The notes under the pieces: generated by a model | The model's input: the letters and a program-made list of their open reading frames with translations, nothing else | What the model was told of the DNA's origin: nothing | Database searches by the model: none | Translations under genes and position numbers: made by a program | Shown here: positions 1-10,790 of the stretch, piece after piece | Layout: each line of letters opens with the position of its first letter | How positions within the stretch are numbered: position 1 is the first letter of the stretch | Source of the DNA: Sycobia sp. Sy_11 | Taxonomy: Eukaryota > Arthropoda > Insecta > Hymenoptera > Epichrysomallidae | Assembly: GCA_018907035.1 (NCBI GenBank) | Contig: JACCIC010000003.1 | Coordinates: 4,910,001 to 4,974,000 of the forward strand | Direction: 5' to 3' | DNA length: 64,000 nt

Positions 1-718
1 CTTAAATAGAGCTTATTTGTCTGGCATAGTTTAAAAAGAGCTTGATTTGTCAAACTGTTCAAAGTCAGCAAATATCTCGGCCATACTACTCTTGTTTGAA
101 CTCAAGTCTTTTCGCCGCGCTGCCATTACCATTTCTATTATAATTGATGCAATCTGGTCATGAGGATTGCGGATGAATAAGCTAGTAGATTGTCGCGATG
201 CCTTTCAATTTTTCATGAAATCCGTCCAGAGAGTCATTACATCCTCATAATAACATAGTAGTACATCCTCGGAATCCTGATACTTTCCGCCAAGAAGTTC
301 ATTAAGATTGATTATTATCTTGGAATCTCAAACAAATGTATCAATGGAAATGTCGTTGGCCTCTGATTCTGTCTGCCGCTGGGTCTCTAGTACATAGTAA
401 TGAATCCACGCTTTATTGCTGATTACTACGAAATGCAAAAACTCCTGCCGTTATGGCTTGAAGTGGTCATAAAATGATCTCTATTTCTGGCCACATGTAC
501 TTTATCGATTGTCCAAGGACGATTGTGTCGATTGGGTGTGGCTAGTCTAGAGTCTCTGCCAAAAGATTGTCCGAGTCTGAGAATGTCAGGATCCTCAAAA
601 AAATGGATATCGAATTGGTCCTAAAATTTCTTTCTATAGTATAAATGCGATCATGTACATCACTGTCAGATGAAGGCGGGAGGGACTGAATTGCGTGCTC
701 AGCTCGGACACTGATTTT
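1..718 (-). pseudogene. Decayed coding-like sequence with a mariner-transposase-like stretch
   Basis: On the minus strand, 718-545 is open for about 58 codons before a TAG. After further stops and at least one frameshift, the 480-1 frame reads on with scattered stops. At 408-367 it gives WIHYYVLETQRQTE, preceded at 444-421 by EFLHFVVI. This resembles the mariner block that normally reads D-E-x-WIHYY-x-x-ET-x-x-Q. The residues where the first catalytic Asp and the following Glu should be are N and K, so this copy would be inactive. The rest (for example the segment around ELLGGKYQDSEDVLLCYY at 300-247) does not match anything I recognise and may belong to another element. The mix of long open stretches and stops, at higher GC than the sequence beyond 1200, suggests old transposon remains rather than a host gene. 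Mariner is a family-level guess from one motif. Confidence 0.4.
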
Positions 719-906
719 GCTTAGTCAGTAAAGATGTTCAAAGATCATCAACTCCCATTCAGATTTACCATAAAATCCTTACCTTAGATATATGGCAACT
801 GTATATTTCTTAGGAACGTGTAGGTAACGCAGAAACCAGGTACTGCAAGAAAAATCACTAAAGGATAAGAGCCTCAAAGTCGACAGAAATATCCGCTCAT
901 TGTTCA

Positions 907-1074
907 ACGAAAGATATAATGGCACCCATCAGACTGCGGCATCACACCCAAAACGTTCAGTACCGTTCTGTAAAACATATCTGTAACCTTTATTACTTTC
1001 ACTTTAAGATCAATGAGAATCGCATCGTGGATATTTTCAGCGATTTCTTCCGTATCCAAGTTTCTCTGTCGACC
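907..1074 (-). pseudogene. Unrecognised 56-codon open fragment, possible retroelement ORF1 relic
   Basis: The minus strand is open for 56 codons between stops and has no obvious start codon. The peptide is rich in acidic, basic and aliphatic residues (it includes EEIAENIHDAILIDLKVK and TDMFYRTVLNVLG). It reads more like real protein than the frames around it. The spacing of aliphatic residues, then D, then YR and G loosely recalls the central domain of LINE ORF1 proteins, which is weak evidence. It lies on the same strand as, and upstream of, the decayed sequence at 718-1, so both could come from one old element. It could also be chance. Confidence 0.2.
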
Positions 1075-1152
1075 TTAGTATATTTTATTCAAAACACGCG
1101 TGCGGCCATGTTTAAATTCGGTGTATTAACATCGCATAATTATCATAAATAG

Positions 1153-2150
1153 ACAAGGATCGCTAACAATCAAAATTGCTTTTATTTCTTTACATCGTTA
1201 TATGAAATAAATTTTTCCAACAATAAAACTGAAAGTATGTACGAATCTGTATTTCACTTTTCCTATCGTATGAAATATCGTATGAAAAAAAACACATTTG
1301 GAATAAATAGTTGTTAAATAAAAATTAAGCTATGAGATATTTCCTAAGTTTGAATGGCACTATATTAACCTTGGAAGTATGCAATTGTAATGATTGCTAT
1401 ACATAGTGACACCATATACTTGAAACCGCGTGCACTTCTTGTTCCAACTTTATGGATTCTAAGACGAAAATCTTACTATAAGAAAAAAATAACATTTTTC
1501 TAATAGCTTTTTATAATATATTCACGAGTAGTATAAACATATATTAAATTATTAATGTTAACAAAATTGAATATAAAAAACAAAAAATAAATTTGGCTTC
1601 TGAATGCTTGAAAGTTAAGAAACAGCATGATGAAGTAAAAGTTGTATAATGAGAAAATAAAGCATCTAATAAATGACTTTGAATTCTTATCATTACAGAG
1701 ATAGATAGAGAGAGAGACAAAGAGACAGAATTAAATAATAAATAATATAATAGAGATGACGAGAGAGGGAGACGAGACAGAGTGCGCAATATGTTATCAG
1801 ATGTTCTGCTATATCAGGAATGTCGAAATTTTGTTTTATATACTGGAGCATTCTTTTTGTAATATAGAAGCTTACAAGCTAGAACTGATACTCAATGACG
1901 ATAAGTCTCCTTCAATGTCACATTCTACATAAATCATTAAAATTTGCTCGCCACAATCTTATAATTGGACATCGCGAAACATGAACAAACATTGACTTTC
2001 AATTACCCAATCGCGTACCTCTACTAACTTCGGAATAAATAAAAACAGATTCTAGCTTATCGCTATCGAACGATTTCATTAATACTGTTTCGATCGATCG
2101 CTAACTGTATAATAATCATTCGTCAAATTAGCAAAGCGAATGCTATAGTA
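1153..2150. other. AT-rich spacer, no gene seen
   Basis: Low-GC sequence with many stops in all frames. The only structure is a purine-rich patch around 1695-1780 with short GATA and GAGA runs. No splice-flanked open segment or RNA gene was seen. Confidence 0.5.
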
Positions 2151-2435
2151 TTATCTCCTCGTTTATCCACTGTTACACGGGCGCGCATACGCTATCCTTT
2201 ATTATATCCACGCGCTCCCAAACTCGGCGGTGGTTGCATTCCCTCGCCTTCTCGTTAATTCCAATTACATAATAAACGAGCCTCCCTAGCTCGTGCACGA
2301 GGCTACGGGCCTACATAGCCCCCCTAGAGGACGTGATGCTCGTCTCGTCGCCACGGCCCCGACGCGCGTAACGGACATACCGCTGAGCGCGAGAGGAACC
2401 GACCAGCACTTCTATCTACCACACACCCAAACACG

Positions 2436-2445
2436 TATATAAAAG
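2436..2445 (+). promoter_or_regulatory. TATA-box-like TATATAAAAG
   Basis: A close match to the metazoan TATA consensus, just upstream of CpG-rich sequence. No strong insect initiator (TCAKTY) sits about 30 bases downstream. It may be a core promoter element, or chance in TA-rich DNA. Confidence 0.3.
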
Positions 2446-2505
2446 TCACAAGTCGGGCGCGCTGCGCCTTTCTTCGCCTCGTTAAAAAGGCGACGTGACG
2501 CCAGT

Positions 2506-2861
2506 CACGTGCATCGCTCCGCGCGCGCTCGCGCGCTATGCATATATGGAAGCTCCAAGAGGGAGAAAGAGAGAGAGAGAGGGAGATCTGGAGAACCGAT
2601 TGCCGAGCGATTGACGCGCTTCTATATGGCTCAAGAGCGAGCGAGCAAGCGATTGAACGGCCACTGCGCCTATTAGATTAATTACTGTCTGCGATGTGTA
2701 ATATCGTTTCGCGATAGATCAGAAGGCCGTTGGGATCTTGCGCAGGTATACACTTGCTTACACTTTGCCGGGACTTGCCGCCGTCTCCCTCCACGAATAT
2801 CCCTAGTATATATAAACAGTATTAGGCGATAAATAAAGATCCGAGCAACAGTCCCCCTAGG

Positions 2862-2923
<62 letters not shown>

Positions 2924-3044
2924 CCTTGAGGGTTGCGCGCGCGCACGTGCACCTCGTGGAAACTGGACCGAGCGATCGATCGTAAATAACGTGTAATGGA
3001 CGCAAGAGGTATCGTCCCACGTGCGCGTCTCGCGTGGTCACGTG
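2506..3044. promoter_or_regulatory. Cluster of four CACGTG E-boxes
   Basis: CACGTG occurs at 2506-2511, 2944-2949, 3018-3023 and 3039-3044; the first and last read TCACGTG. CACGTG is the palindromic site bound by bHLH and bHLH-ZIP dimers such as Max/Myc, Mitf-type and Clock/Cycle proteins. Four in about 540 bp is more than expected for the local composition, although GC-rich DNA raises the chance rate. Confidence 0.35.
2865..2920. repeat. (CT)28 microsatellite
   Basis: Perfect 56-nt CT run on the + strand. It is complementary to the GA run at 3094-3135, so the two could pair. GAGA-type proteins bind such tracts in insects. Confidence 0.95.
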
Positions 3045-3090
3045 TCCATCCGCTCCGTTCTTGAGCGAAAAAGACGGGAGAGACGAAAAG

Positions 3091-3093
<3 letters not shown>

Positions 3094-3135
<42 letters not shown>
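3094..3135. repeat. (GA)21 microsatellite
   Basis: Perfect 42-nt GA run on the + strand, 173 nt downstream of the CT run of opposite sense. Confidence 0.95.
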
Positions 3136-3138
<3 letters not shown>

Positions 3139-3444
3139 AGGACGAGTTTTTTCTATCTCAACAGTCATAGACGAGTTTACACACTGTGGCGGGTCGAGGG
3201 CGTTCCAAGTTGCGAAGCGGGATTTTTGCAAAACGCCTACGTATGTATGTATATATGTACGCATGTATATATCTATATATTGGAAGACCACATATAGATC
3301 AGCGCCGATTTATAGTAGCTATGGCTCCTATGTCGCGAACGTGTGGGTTCGTTAACTGTACGACGTGAGACAGGTTTAACAGCAACAACCTGAATTTTCT
3401 TCTTCTCGGCCACCTTGAAAATCGAGGCGAATAGCATTTCGCTA

Positions 3445-3452
<8 letters not shown>

Positions 3453-3504
<52 letters not shown>
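3453..3504. repeat. (TA)26 microsatellite
   Basis: Perfect 52-nt TA run just beyond the 2.2-3.1 kb island, in the change to AT-rich sequence. Confidence 0.95.
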
Positions 3505-3507
<3 letters not shown>

Positions 3508-5600
3508 GTTCGAAAACCGAGATTACCAACCGTTGCAAAAAGGAGGCTTTTCTTTTTCTAATCGATGGGAAGAAGAACCGGTGAGACGAGTATTTTGTTT
3601 TTAAGAAGAAAAAACATTTGATCATTTTTCTTTTATATACGTAGTAGAAAGAAAATTGTAGGATGATAATAGAAGCATTGGCGCATATGCTAGTTACATA
3701 TGTCTCTTGATAAAACTCAGTCTTCGTATATAATTAATAAAGTTCCCCTGGTAAATTTATATCTCGTAAACATGCTACCTACACGACTATAACGGTGCTT
3801 CATGAACTATATATAGGTTTGCTCATAGATATTAGAATTAATTGTGTTGTTTAATTGTTCATAATTCTCCTTTCTTTTGAGGATTTCTAATAATTAAAAA
3901 TGATTTTTTCATATAAAAATATTAAAAGATAGAATAATGATCAAATTTATGAAAATATTAACTAAGTTTTTTGATCTTCAAAAATATCATGAAATAGTAT
4001 GGAATAATTATCCTGGTTAACTAATTACGTATATTTTAATAACGCGTACTGTAAGAATATATTAGACCAGACATAGATTCCTGATCCGCGAAATTTTGAT
4101 GCCTTAAGTGAAGCCTAATAAAAAGTCAGAACTACAAATATTGTCAATAGCTACGCTTACTTATGATTATTTGGCATACCTAGCTGCTCTTCTACACGTT
4201 TTTTTTTCATCTGTACGATAAGCAAGTAAAGTACAAAGTTTTAAATTTTTTTCTTGACTGTTATCATTCTCATAAATAGCGATCCCACTTAATTATGAAT
4301 TTGATATTAGTTTCGATACTTCACTCGATGAACGATCATTCAATCTCGAAATCCATATCTTGATTTCACGATCTTATCTTGGTTGTCAGTTCAAATGAAT
4401 TTTATTTTTTATGTTAGCATTGCAAAATTCTTGAAATCCATACGTAAACTGTTCTAAAATGAGGTTTGTGACGCAATCTTCTTCTAAATTGATCATTAGC
4501 TCTTTGCTTTTTGAATATAGTTTCGTTATTTTTAAGTAATATAAAGTTCTGACACGAAACGCTGTAAGACTGATTCACTGTATTAAAGTACACATCAACG
4601 CTCACGATTGATATTTTATAAATGCAAGCCGTTTTGGGTGACATTGACGAAGTTCTTTAAAAAGAGGAATCGAAATATGGCAGAATGAAGTGGTAAAAAG
4701 TCGATATCGTCAAAGGATCATCGATTCTCGACATTATTCGCAGAAGATTTTCTTTTCGATGTAGTCTGGGCTGCTATGCTGATAATAAAAGGGATACCGT
4801 TGAAGAAACAGAAATTCTGACAGAGACCAAAATTGATAGTTGTAGTTTGTTATCTAGAGATAAATTAAAATCCTAATAATCGTTAAGTAAATTGCAAATG
4901 AAGTATTGTTAATACTTATATTTCAACTGAATCCTAGGTATTCTATAGAGTTAACTGAGATGCATAGATATAGCATAATGAGGATACAGTACGCGTTAAC
5001 AAAAGACTTAGATTTGGCCATTCGGTTATTTGAATTTCCTATTGTTTAGCATAGCAATTCAGCCGCACAAAAAAAAATACAAATGTATCCTCACAATTGA
5101 AAACTATTATTATAGTGCGTATCTTGACGTAGATTGTAATTATATAAAGTAAATGTTATGCTTGTCCGTATCCAACATTACTTCATTATCTTTTTCATCA
5201 GTATATGTGATATTCACTCCTGCAGTTTAAGCATGAGTTTTAAAAATAACATTTTTAATGTCATGATTAATTATAATATAGATTTTTTTTCTCTCACTGA
5301 TCTATGAAAGAGTAAGAAACTATTTTTATAAAATTATTTAAACTATCCTCCATTTTCTTTTAATTGAACAAATTTTTTTATTGCATTATAATAATTATGT
5401 ATAATAATATAGATTTTTCTACTTATTTTTAATATATTCACTCGTCACTTACATGTCTATCGATCATTCCTTTATTACTTATTAATTTAAAAATGATCTC
5501 GTTATCTATAAAGAGACCTTTCTTCTCTATCCATTAAAACGACACGCGATTCTACTCATCATTTCGTAAAGATGTAAAATAGAAGCGCACTTTCCTACTT
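3505..5600. other. AT-rich spacer, no gene seen
   Basis: Stops are dense in every frame. The frame at 4644-4414 minus (76 codons) has AT-driven composition and no recognisable motif. No RNA gene or repeat longer than short homopolymers was seen. Confidence 0.5.
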
Positions 5601-5619
5601 TCGGCTTATCAATCAGAAT

Positions 5620-6110
5620 AGAACGCAGAGGGGGGGGGGCGGAGACAGAGAGATATGAAAAACCCGCTAGATCGTGACGTCATAATTCCTTCGAAGATTA
5701 GGTGTTCGCTCTAGCGCCTCGTTTGTTATTTAGCGCGCTATTAGCTCGCGCGCTATATCGGGACGAATTCCTTCTACTATACAGTTGGAATGCAAGCACG
5801 CGCGCGCGCGGCTCGAGAAGAAGGAAAGAGAGCAACGCGTTTAGTGGCGCAACGAAAGTATATAATAATGTACGATCGTAGATACGCACAATGTATGTGG
5901 CGATGCCAGTAAATCGAGAGTGTGTTGAAAGGATGGATTATAGCTGCTTCGGTTGGATTTATTTTTGCGATCGATCGGGTGGCTTGCGACGACAAACGTT
6001 ATAGGCGAAGTCGCGCTATATTTAGAGGTTTTATTTGCTCTCCGTTGAAAAGTCATAGTACAGAGGAAAATTAGCGACAATAATAACTCGGACGATTCGA
6101 TAAACTATAG
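5620..6110. other. GC/CpG-rich island with CRE site
   Basis: CpG-rich stretch that opens with a run of ten G (5630-5639) and holds CGCGCG around 5800 and a full CRE at 5675-5682. The overlapping minus-strand frames of 63-79 codons have no recognisable domain. Confidence 0.45.
5675..5682. promoter_or_regulatory. CRE palindrome TGACGTCA
   Basis: Exact match to the cAMP-response element bound by CREB/ATF-type bZIP dimers, placed in a CpG-rich island. A single 8-mer, so only suggestive. Confidence 0.35.
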
Positions 6111-6119
6111 TTAGCTGTA

Positions 6120-6700
6120 TTCGTTGACTTATTCCAAGCCTATTATTTATATTTCCTCGATATGCGCGTGTATTTAAATTATGCTCGGTGTTTCTTTTTT
6201 ATTTTGTTTATCAAAATAGAAATGTATAGAAATGTATACGTATATATATATATATTTATATATATATATATTTTTTAAATTTATATGTTTAGTATATTTT
6301 TTGTACAGGAAAAATAACTTGAATAGTTACTTTTTTTCAATTACTAAATCATTTACATTTTATACTAAAAGCTAGCGTCCTAGCTTCAGGATAAAAAAAT
6401 CATTTATATAGACGAAAGTTTAACATACTAATGCAAATATTTATTTATTCATTTAAGTTCATACAGTGACCAATTTTATTCTTATACGTGGTAATATTAT
6501 TCAATAAATAAAAAATAACCTGGCCTTATGAAAAATTGCTTATATTAATAAGTTGCTAAAAGTTATTTCGCGTATACACTCAAAAATACAATTTACTTTC
6601 ACCAATAACGACTCTAGCTTAATTTTAAACCAAACCAAATTCCTCGTTTTCTTCACCTCCATTGCGATTATTTCTATCTCGGTTCCCATGCTCATACTTC
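6120..6700. other. AT-rich spacer
   Basis: Contains an imperfect TA run at 6240-6272 and poly-T/A stretches. No gene seen. Confidence 0.5.
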
Positions 6701-6702
6701 AA

Positions 6703-6706
<4 letters not shown>

Positions 6707-6756
<50 letters not shown>
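6707..6756. repeat. (TA)25 microsatellite
   Basis: Perfect 50-nt TA run. The 99-codon frame at 6553-6852 runs through it (poly-YI) and is not a gene. Confidence 0.95.
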
Positions 6757-6758
<2 letters not shown>

Positions 6759-6839
6759 CTCATATAATTTACATTTCTTCATAGAACTTGCATTGCTTGA
6801 TACTTTAGTGTTAGTCTTACAGCGCGTGATACCTACTCG

Positions 6840-7110
6840 AACGAATTGTTAAATGTCGATCGTGCTGCGAGCGTGATGATGAGCACAAGTGTGGGTGAGG
6901 GTGCGGGTGTGTGCGTGTGCGTGTGTACGTGCGATAGACGCAAGTGCGATTATTTTGGTCCTCCATTCGATTCTTCGATTTCATATGTACGTTATATCGG
7001 TGCTCGATACGCGCGCCTACATAACGCGCCATCGGCTCATCGCACTTTTGCCGAGTCGCGGAAATTACCGCGCGATGCCGCCCGTAATCAGCGAGCATAA
7101 GGCAGAGAGG
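6840..7110. other. Small GC-rich island with GT-rich tract
   Basis: CpG-rich. The 6886-6935 part is an imperfect GTGTGG/GCGTGT tract of mostly alternating purine and pyrimidine. Frames on both strands overlap here and carry no family signature. Confidence 0.4.
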
Positions 7111-8250
7111 TTAAAACTTGACGAGGACGTCTTCTACGAAAGTATATACAAGTGCTTAACGTTACAATGGATTTACGTCATTATACAATTGGCATGATAA
7201 ATGGTAATTTAAAGGGTTCTACTCTACAAGTTGCAATTATGTACTTTTTGTAAGAGGTTTTATTTATCTTTTGATAAAATGTAATGTACGCTGCCGTAGC
7301 GCGTACATTATGATGTTTTTTTGTGCGCGTGTTCTTAATGCTGCAAAACGATATTAAATCGAGCTCTGAAACGCCATTACGAAAATTCTGTTTCGAATCG
7401 AATCTAATTCAACTTAAGTTATTTGTGATTAGGAAATATTATAGCTCTCAAATAGCTCTTAGACATTTTCCATTCGGTCAAAACAACTTTCCAGTCTTTT
7501 ATATACAACACTGATTAAGGTTTTTTAATAATTTTTATTTGATAGAAAATTTGCTACATTCGAAACTAGTTAAGTATATTTCATTGTTAAAAGTAAAAAT
7601 AACGTTCAACATTTGTTGTTATGTTAAAAAAAAAAAATACAATTTGCGACAAAATACTGCATGATTTTCATTTCGTTTCTTTATTTTCATCTTTAAGAAA
7701 CGACAGTTTAGTTGTAAATTGGCATTATATTAATCTGCTATTTTATTTCATTTTGAATAGGATGAGGATTAATTCAAGAAGAGTAAATTAGGATCTAAAC
7801 GCATAAAGTAGTACCGAATTTTTTCTGGATATACAATATACTAATTTTAAATTCATTACAATATACTAATTTGTAACTAACTTGATTTTCAATCCCAATG
7901 ATGGGTGTTTAAAATATGAGTAAAACTGTGAAACTAAAATTATTATCCATTCCATATGAAAATATAGTGACAATTGATTGTATCAACTCATTATTACATT
8001 CAATTCAGTATCTACCCAAATGAAATCTAGAAACTATATGTCTTAAAATGAAAATTATTCCGATGCACGTAGACAAAGTTTCTGAATTGTGTTATAAAAG
8101 ATAATTTATATAGTGCATCTATATGGAACGCCCCAATATATGGTGAGGCTCCAAAAACACGATCGTTCTCCTCGGTCTCCCAAACTATTGCGAACCTGAA
8201 CTAAAAAGTCTGGATTCCTGAATCTATATAGATTGCCCATTATATGTCTA
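7111..8250. other. AT-rich spacer
   Basis: No gene seen. It holds a perfect small hairpin at 7282-7310 and poly-A/T runs. Confidence 0.5.
7282..7310. other. Perfect 10-bp hairpin
   Basis: The arms TAATGTACGC (7282-7291) and GCGTACATTA (7301-7310) are exact reverse complements around a 9-nt loop. Function unknown. Followed by poly-T at 7316-7321, which in an animal genome need not mean a terminator. Confidence 0.5.
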
Positions 8251-8543
8251 GGAAGAAACTAGTCTACAGACCACATATCTATATATACATACACGATACA
8301 CAACGACGTTGTGTATGAAGTGAAAAATGAAAATGAAGAATCTTCACCGCGCCACGTCCTTGACACGCGCACCATCGCCCATCGACAAAGAATCAACGAC
8401 TTTTCGAATCCACACTTGTGTTTATGTACTCTATTAGCATCCCTTTCTCGGAAACGCGAATGAATCTTCTGCCACGGTCGGTACAAACAATCGACGACCA
8501 GTTAAAAAATATTTCAGGGGAATACAACATCTCCATCGTCCGG

Positions 8544-8544
<1 letters not shown>

Positions 8545-8575
<31 letters not shown>
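8545..8575. repeat. (TA)15 microsatellite inside GC island
   Basis: Perfect 31-nt TA run surrounded by CpG-rich sequence. Confidence 0.95.
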
Positions 8576-8580
<5 letters not shown>

Positions 8581-8675
8581 AGAAAAGAATCGTCTCGCTC
8601 CCCCGGCACGAATGCGTTACAAAAGCCAGTTCGGCGGGGGCAGGACGGTGGTGGCAACCGCACGTGCGGCTCTCT

Positions 8676-8724
8676 TACGCGCATGCGTACGTGTGTGTGT
8701 ATGTGGGCGCGCGCGCGCGCGCGC
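8676..8724. repeat. Alternating purine-pyrimidine tract, GT then (GC)9
   Basis: 8676-8705 alternates strictly (TACGCGCATGCG, then GT repeats). After one break of two G, 8707-8724 is (GC)9. Such sequence readily adopts Z-DNA under negative supercoiling. Confidence 0.8.
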
Positions 8725-8940
8725 CCATACACTACCGAACAAAGTTTTTCCCCCAGCGCTCTTTTTCGCCGCGCGGCACGATGCGTGCGCGCGCTCGGCG
8801 GCGTCTCGTAAAAATACACTAACCTACATCACGCGAGCGCGTGGCCTGCAACGTGACACGGCTTCGCGCAAAGGACAGGCGCAAAGCCAGTCACACGCAA
8901 AACACACACCTTGCCGGCGTGCAATGAGATTTTTATACAG

Positions 8941-8980
8941 CCCCCCCCCTCCCCCTCCCCCTCCCGCCCCTCTTCCACCA
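8941..8980. repeat. C-rich tract, G-quadruplex-prone on the minus strand
   Basis: A run of nine C is followed by C5, C5, C3 and C4 runs separated by single T or G. The minus strand therefore has at least four G3+ runs with 1-nt loops. Confidence 0.75.
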
Positions 8981-9719
8981 AGCCCCGTCGCTGACTACAT
9001 CGGCGCGAGCCCGACGTAATTCCGGCGAATCCGAAAGCCACGAAGCAGAACATCGACAAGCAACAAGTCCGCGGAATAATTTTTTCGCCCTCTCTCGCTT
9101 ATTAGCATCTGTCCGTATGTTAAATGAATTTTTTCTTCCGTTGTTCGAACTAATTTCCTGTCGAGCGCCGAAAACTGGTAATCGCACGGGAGCGACCTTG
9201 CATATACTTCTCATTTCATTTAAGAGAGATCAACTTTTATCACGGGCCAAAAGCCCCGTTTTTCTCTGCGCACATATAGAGCAGCCGATCTCATAACACG
9301 CCGACAGTCTCCTTTCCGCGACGAATTTTTATCGTAAGAAATTCCACGCTCGAACGATCGCCCGACCGGAGGCAGCGGTAGCAGCGCAGTGTCTCTAGCC
9401 TCTCGGACAAGGTCCAATTAACGAAACGAGGCGTAACGCGGCCCGGCAGCGGCGCGCCGCTCACTTCTGCGTTTTGACCCCGCGCGCGCCTCCGTATATC
9501 GGCGGCGCGATCGGTCCCTCTGTATCGGGCTTAATTAAATCAGCGAGCGACCGCAAGCCGAAGGATAAAGGAGCCTGAGACGGGCGAGCGAGGGAGAGAA
9601 CCCTCGCGATTGTCAATAAAAATTGCGAAGACCGAAACTGTCGTTTTGCGGAGCGCTAACGACAAGGTAACGATCAATCTGCGGACACAGCCGATATCAG
9701 TCGCACGTATGGTTTGCTT

Positions 9720-10790
9720 AGCCGTATAACGCCCAAATCGTTAGCATTCACCTCGAGATTTGTTTTTTTCCGTTTTTATACGCAAATAAGCATCGTATGA
9801 AAGTAAAAATTCTCGCAAAATTGTGCAAATCTTTGCCAAGCATTGCCGACTATGCCGAATTGGGATATAGCGGGATAACTAGAAAAAAGCTTAGTAGGAT
9901 TTGGAAAAAATTAATAAAACTTGGATATGACTAATCAAATTTTGGAAAAATTCAGCAAAAAATTGCCTTTTCATATTGTTGTAATGAATTTCAATCGAAC
10001 ATTATACGCGACATTGTCGAAAAATAGTCAAATGCTACAAAATGTTGCAATACTTTGCAAAGTATTCCCATTGAACAAGTTTAACGATCTTTGCCAAGCT
10101 TGGCAGACGTTTACCGAGCTCCAATTGGCAACTTAAATATCATATGCAGTACTAGTAGCGGAGAGGAAAATTAAAAAAAAATGACAGCCATGGGAGCTCA
10201 ATAAGTACGCAAAAGATAAGATTAGAAAAACTTCGGAGTTGTTTAAACTGTACTGAAAATTACCGAAATATAGCAAAATGAAGCACAAGAAGTTTTGTGA
10301 AAAAAGAAACTTTGAATTCTCTATACGTCATTTAAAGGGTTTCCCAAGGGAAGACTGTTGTACGGAACGTCTCTCTTTGCAGAAATACTAATACTAATTA
10401 AAATTTCCATTGTACGCTTGAACCTGAAGCTGCTAAAATTAATTTTTTTACGATATTGAAATTGTGAACAATCTCATGAAGAGCAGATCAAAATAATAAG
10501 AATTAATGCGATAAGAAAACAGTCATATGCCGCTGATACGATGATTATATTACGAAATAAAATACATGTATTATAATTATTCAGAGAAGTTAATCTTTTT
10601 CAACAATCATTTTCATTTAATTCCTTTATTTTTAACATTACGTTTTCAAATAATATTTAAAAAAACAATTATATCACATTTATTCCGTGTTACTTAAATA
10701 AATATTTTTCAGTATAAGCACCTTTACTTCCATTAAAAACAGCAAATTCGCTTAATATCTGTTACTAACCGAATCTGTCCAAGTTTTGCC
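9720..10790. other. AT-rich spacer with weak internal similarity
   Basis: Two segments, near 9834 and 10090, share CTTTGCCAAGC and nearby similar bases and may be an old duplication. The 71-codon frame at 9921-10136 has no recognisable domain. Confidence 0.4.

Larger units (their letters stand above)
2160..3140. other. GC/CpG-rich island with TATA box, E-boxes and GA/CT tracts
   Basis: The composition changes sharply from AT-rich flanks to CpG-rich DNA with CGCGCG runs. It contains a consensus TATA box, four CACGTG sites, a long CT run and a long GA run (listed separately). Open frames here pass through the CT and GA repeats and encode poly-SL or poly-RE, so I do not call them genes. A promoter or enhancer is plausible, but no exon could be defined. 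Confidence 0.5.
8330..9720. other. Large GC/CpG-rich island
   Basis: The strongest CpG-rich block in the first 10 kb. It holds a TA run (8545-8575), a long alternating purine-pyrimidine tract (8676-8724), a CACGTG site (8661-8666), a C-rich strand (8941-8980) and many CGCGCG runs. Frames of up to 135 codons occur on both strands, but they pass through repeats and encode Arg/Ala/Pro-rich peptides typical of random GC-rich DNA. A promoter or first non-coding exon is possible but could not be placed. Confidence 0.45.

Noticed and set aside
7282..7321. Hairpin plus T-run as a Rho-independent terminator
   Set aside because: The window is eukaryotic; bacterial terminator logic does not apply, and the T-run is short and not adjacent to the stem.
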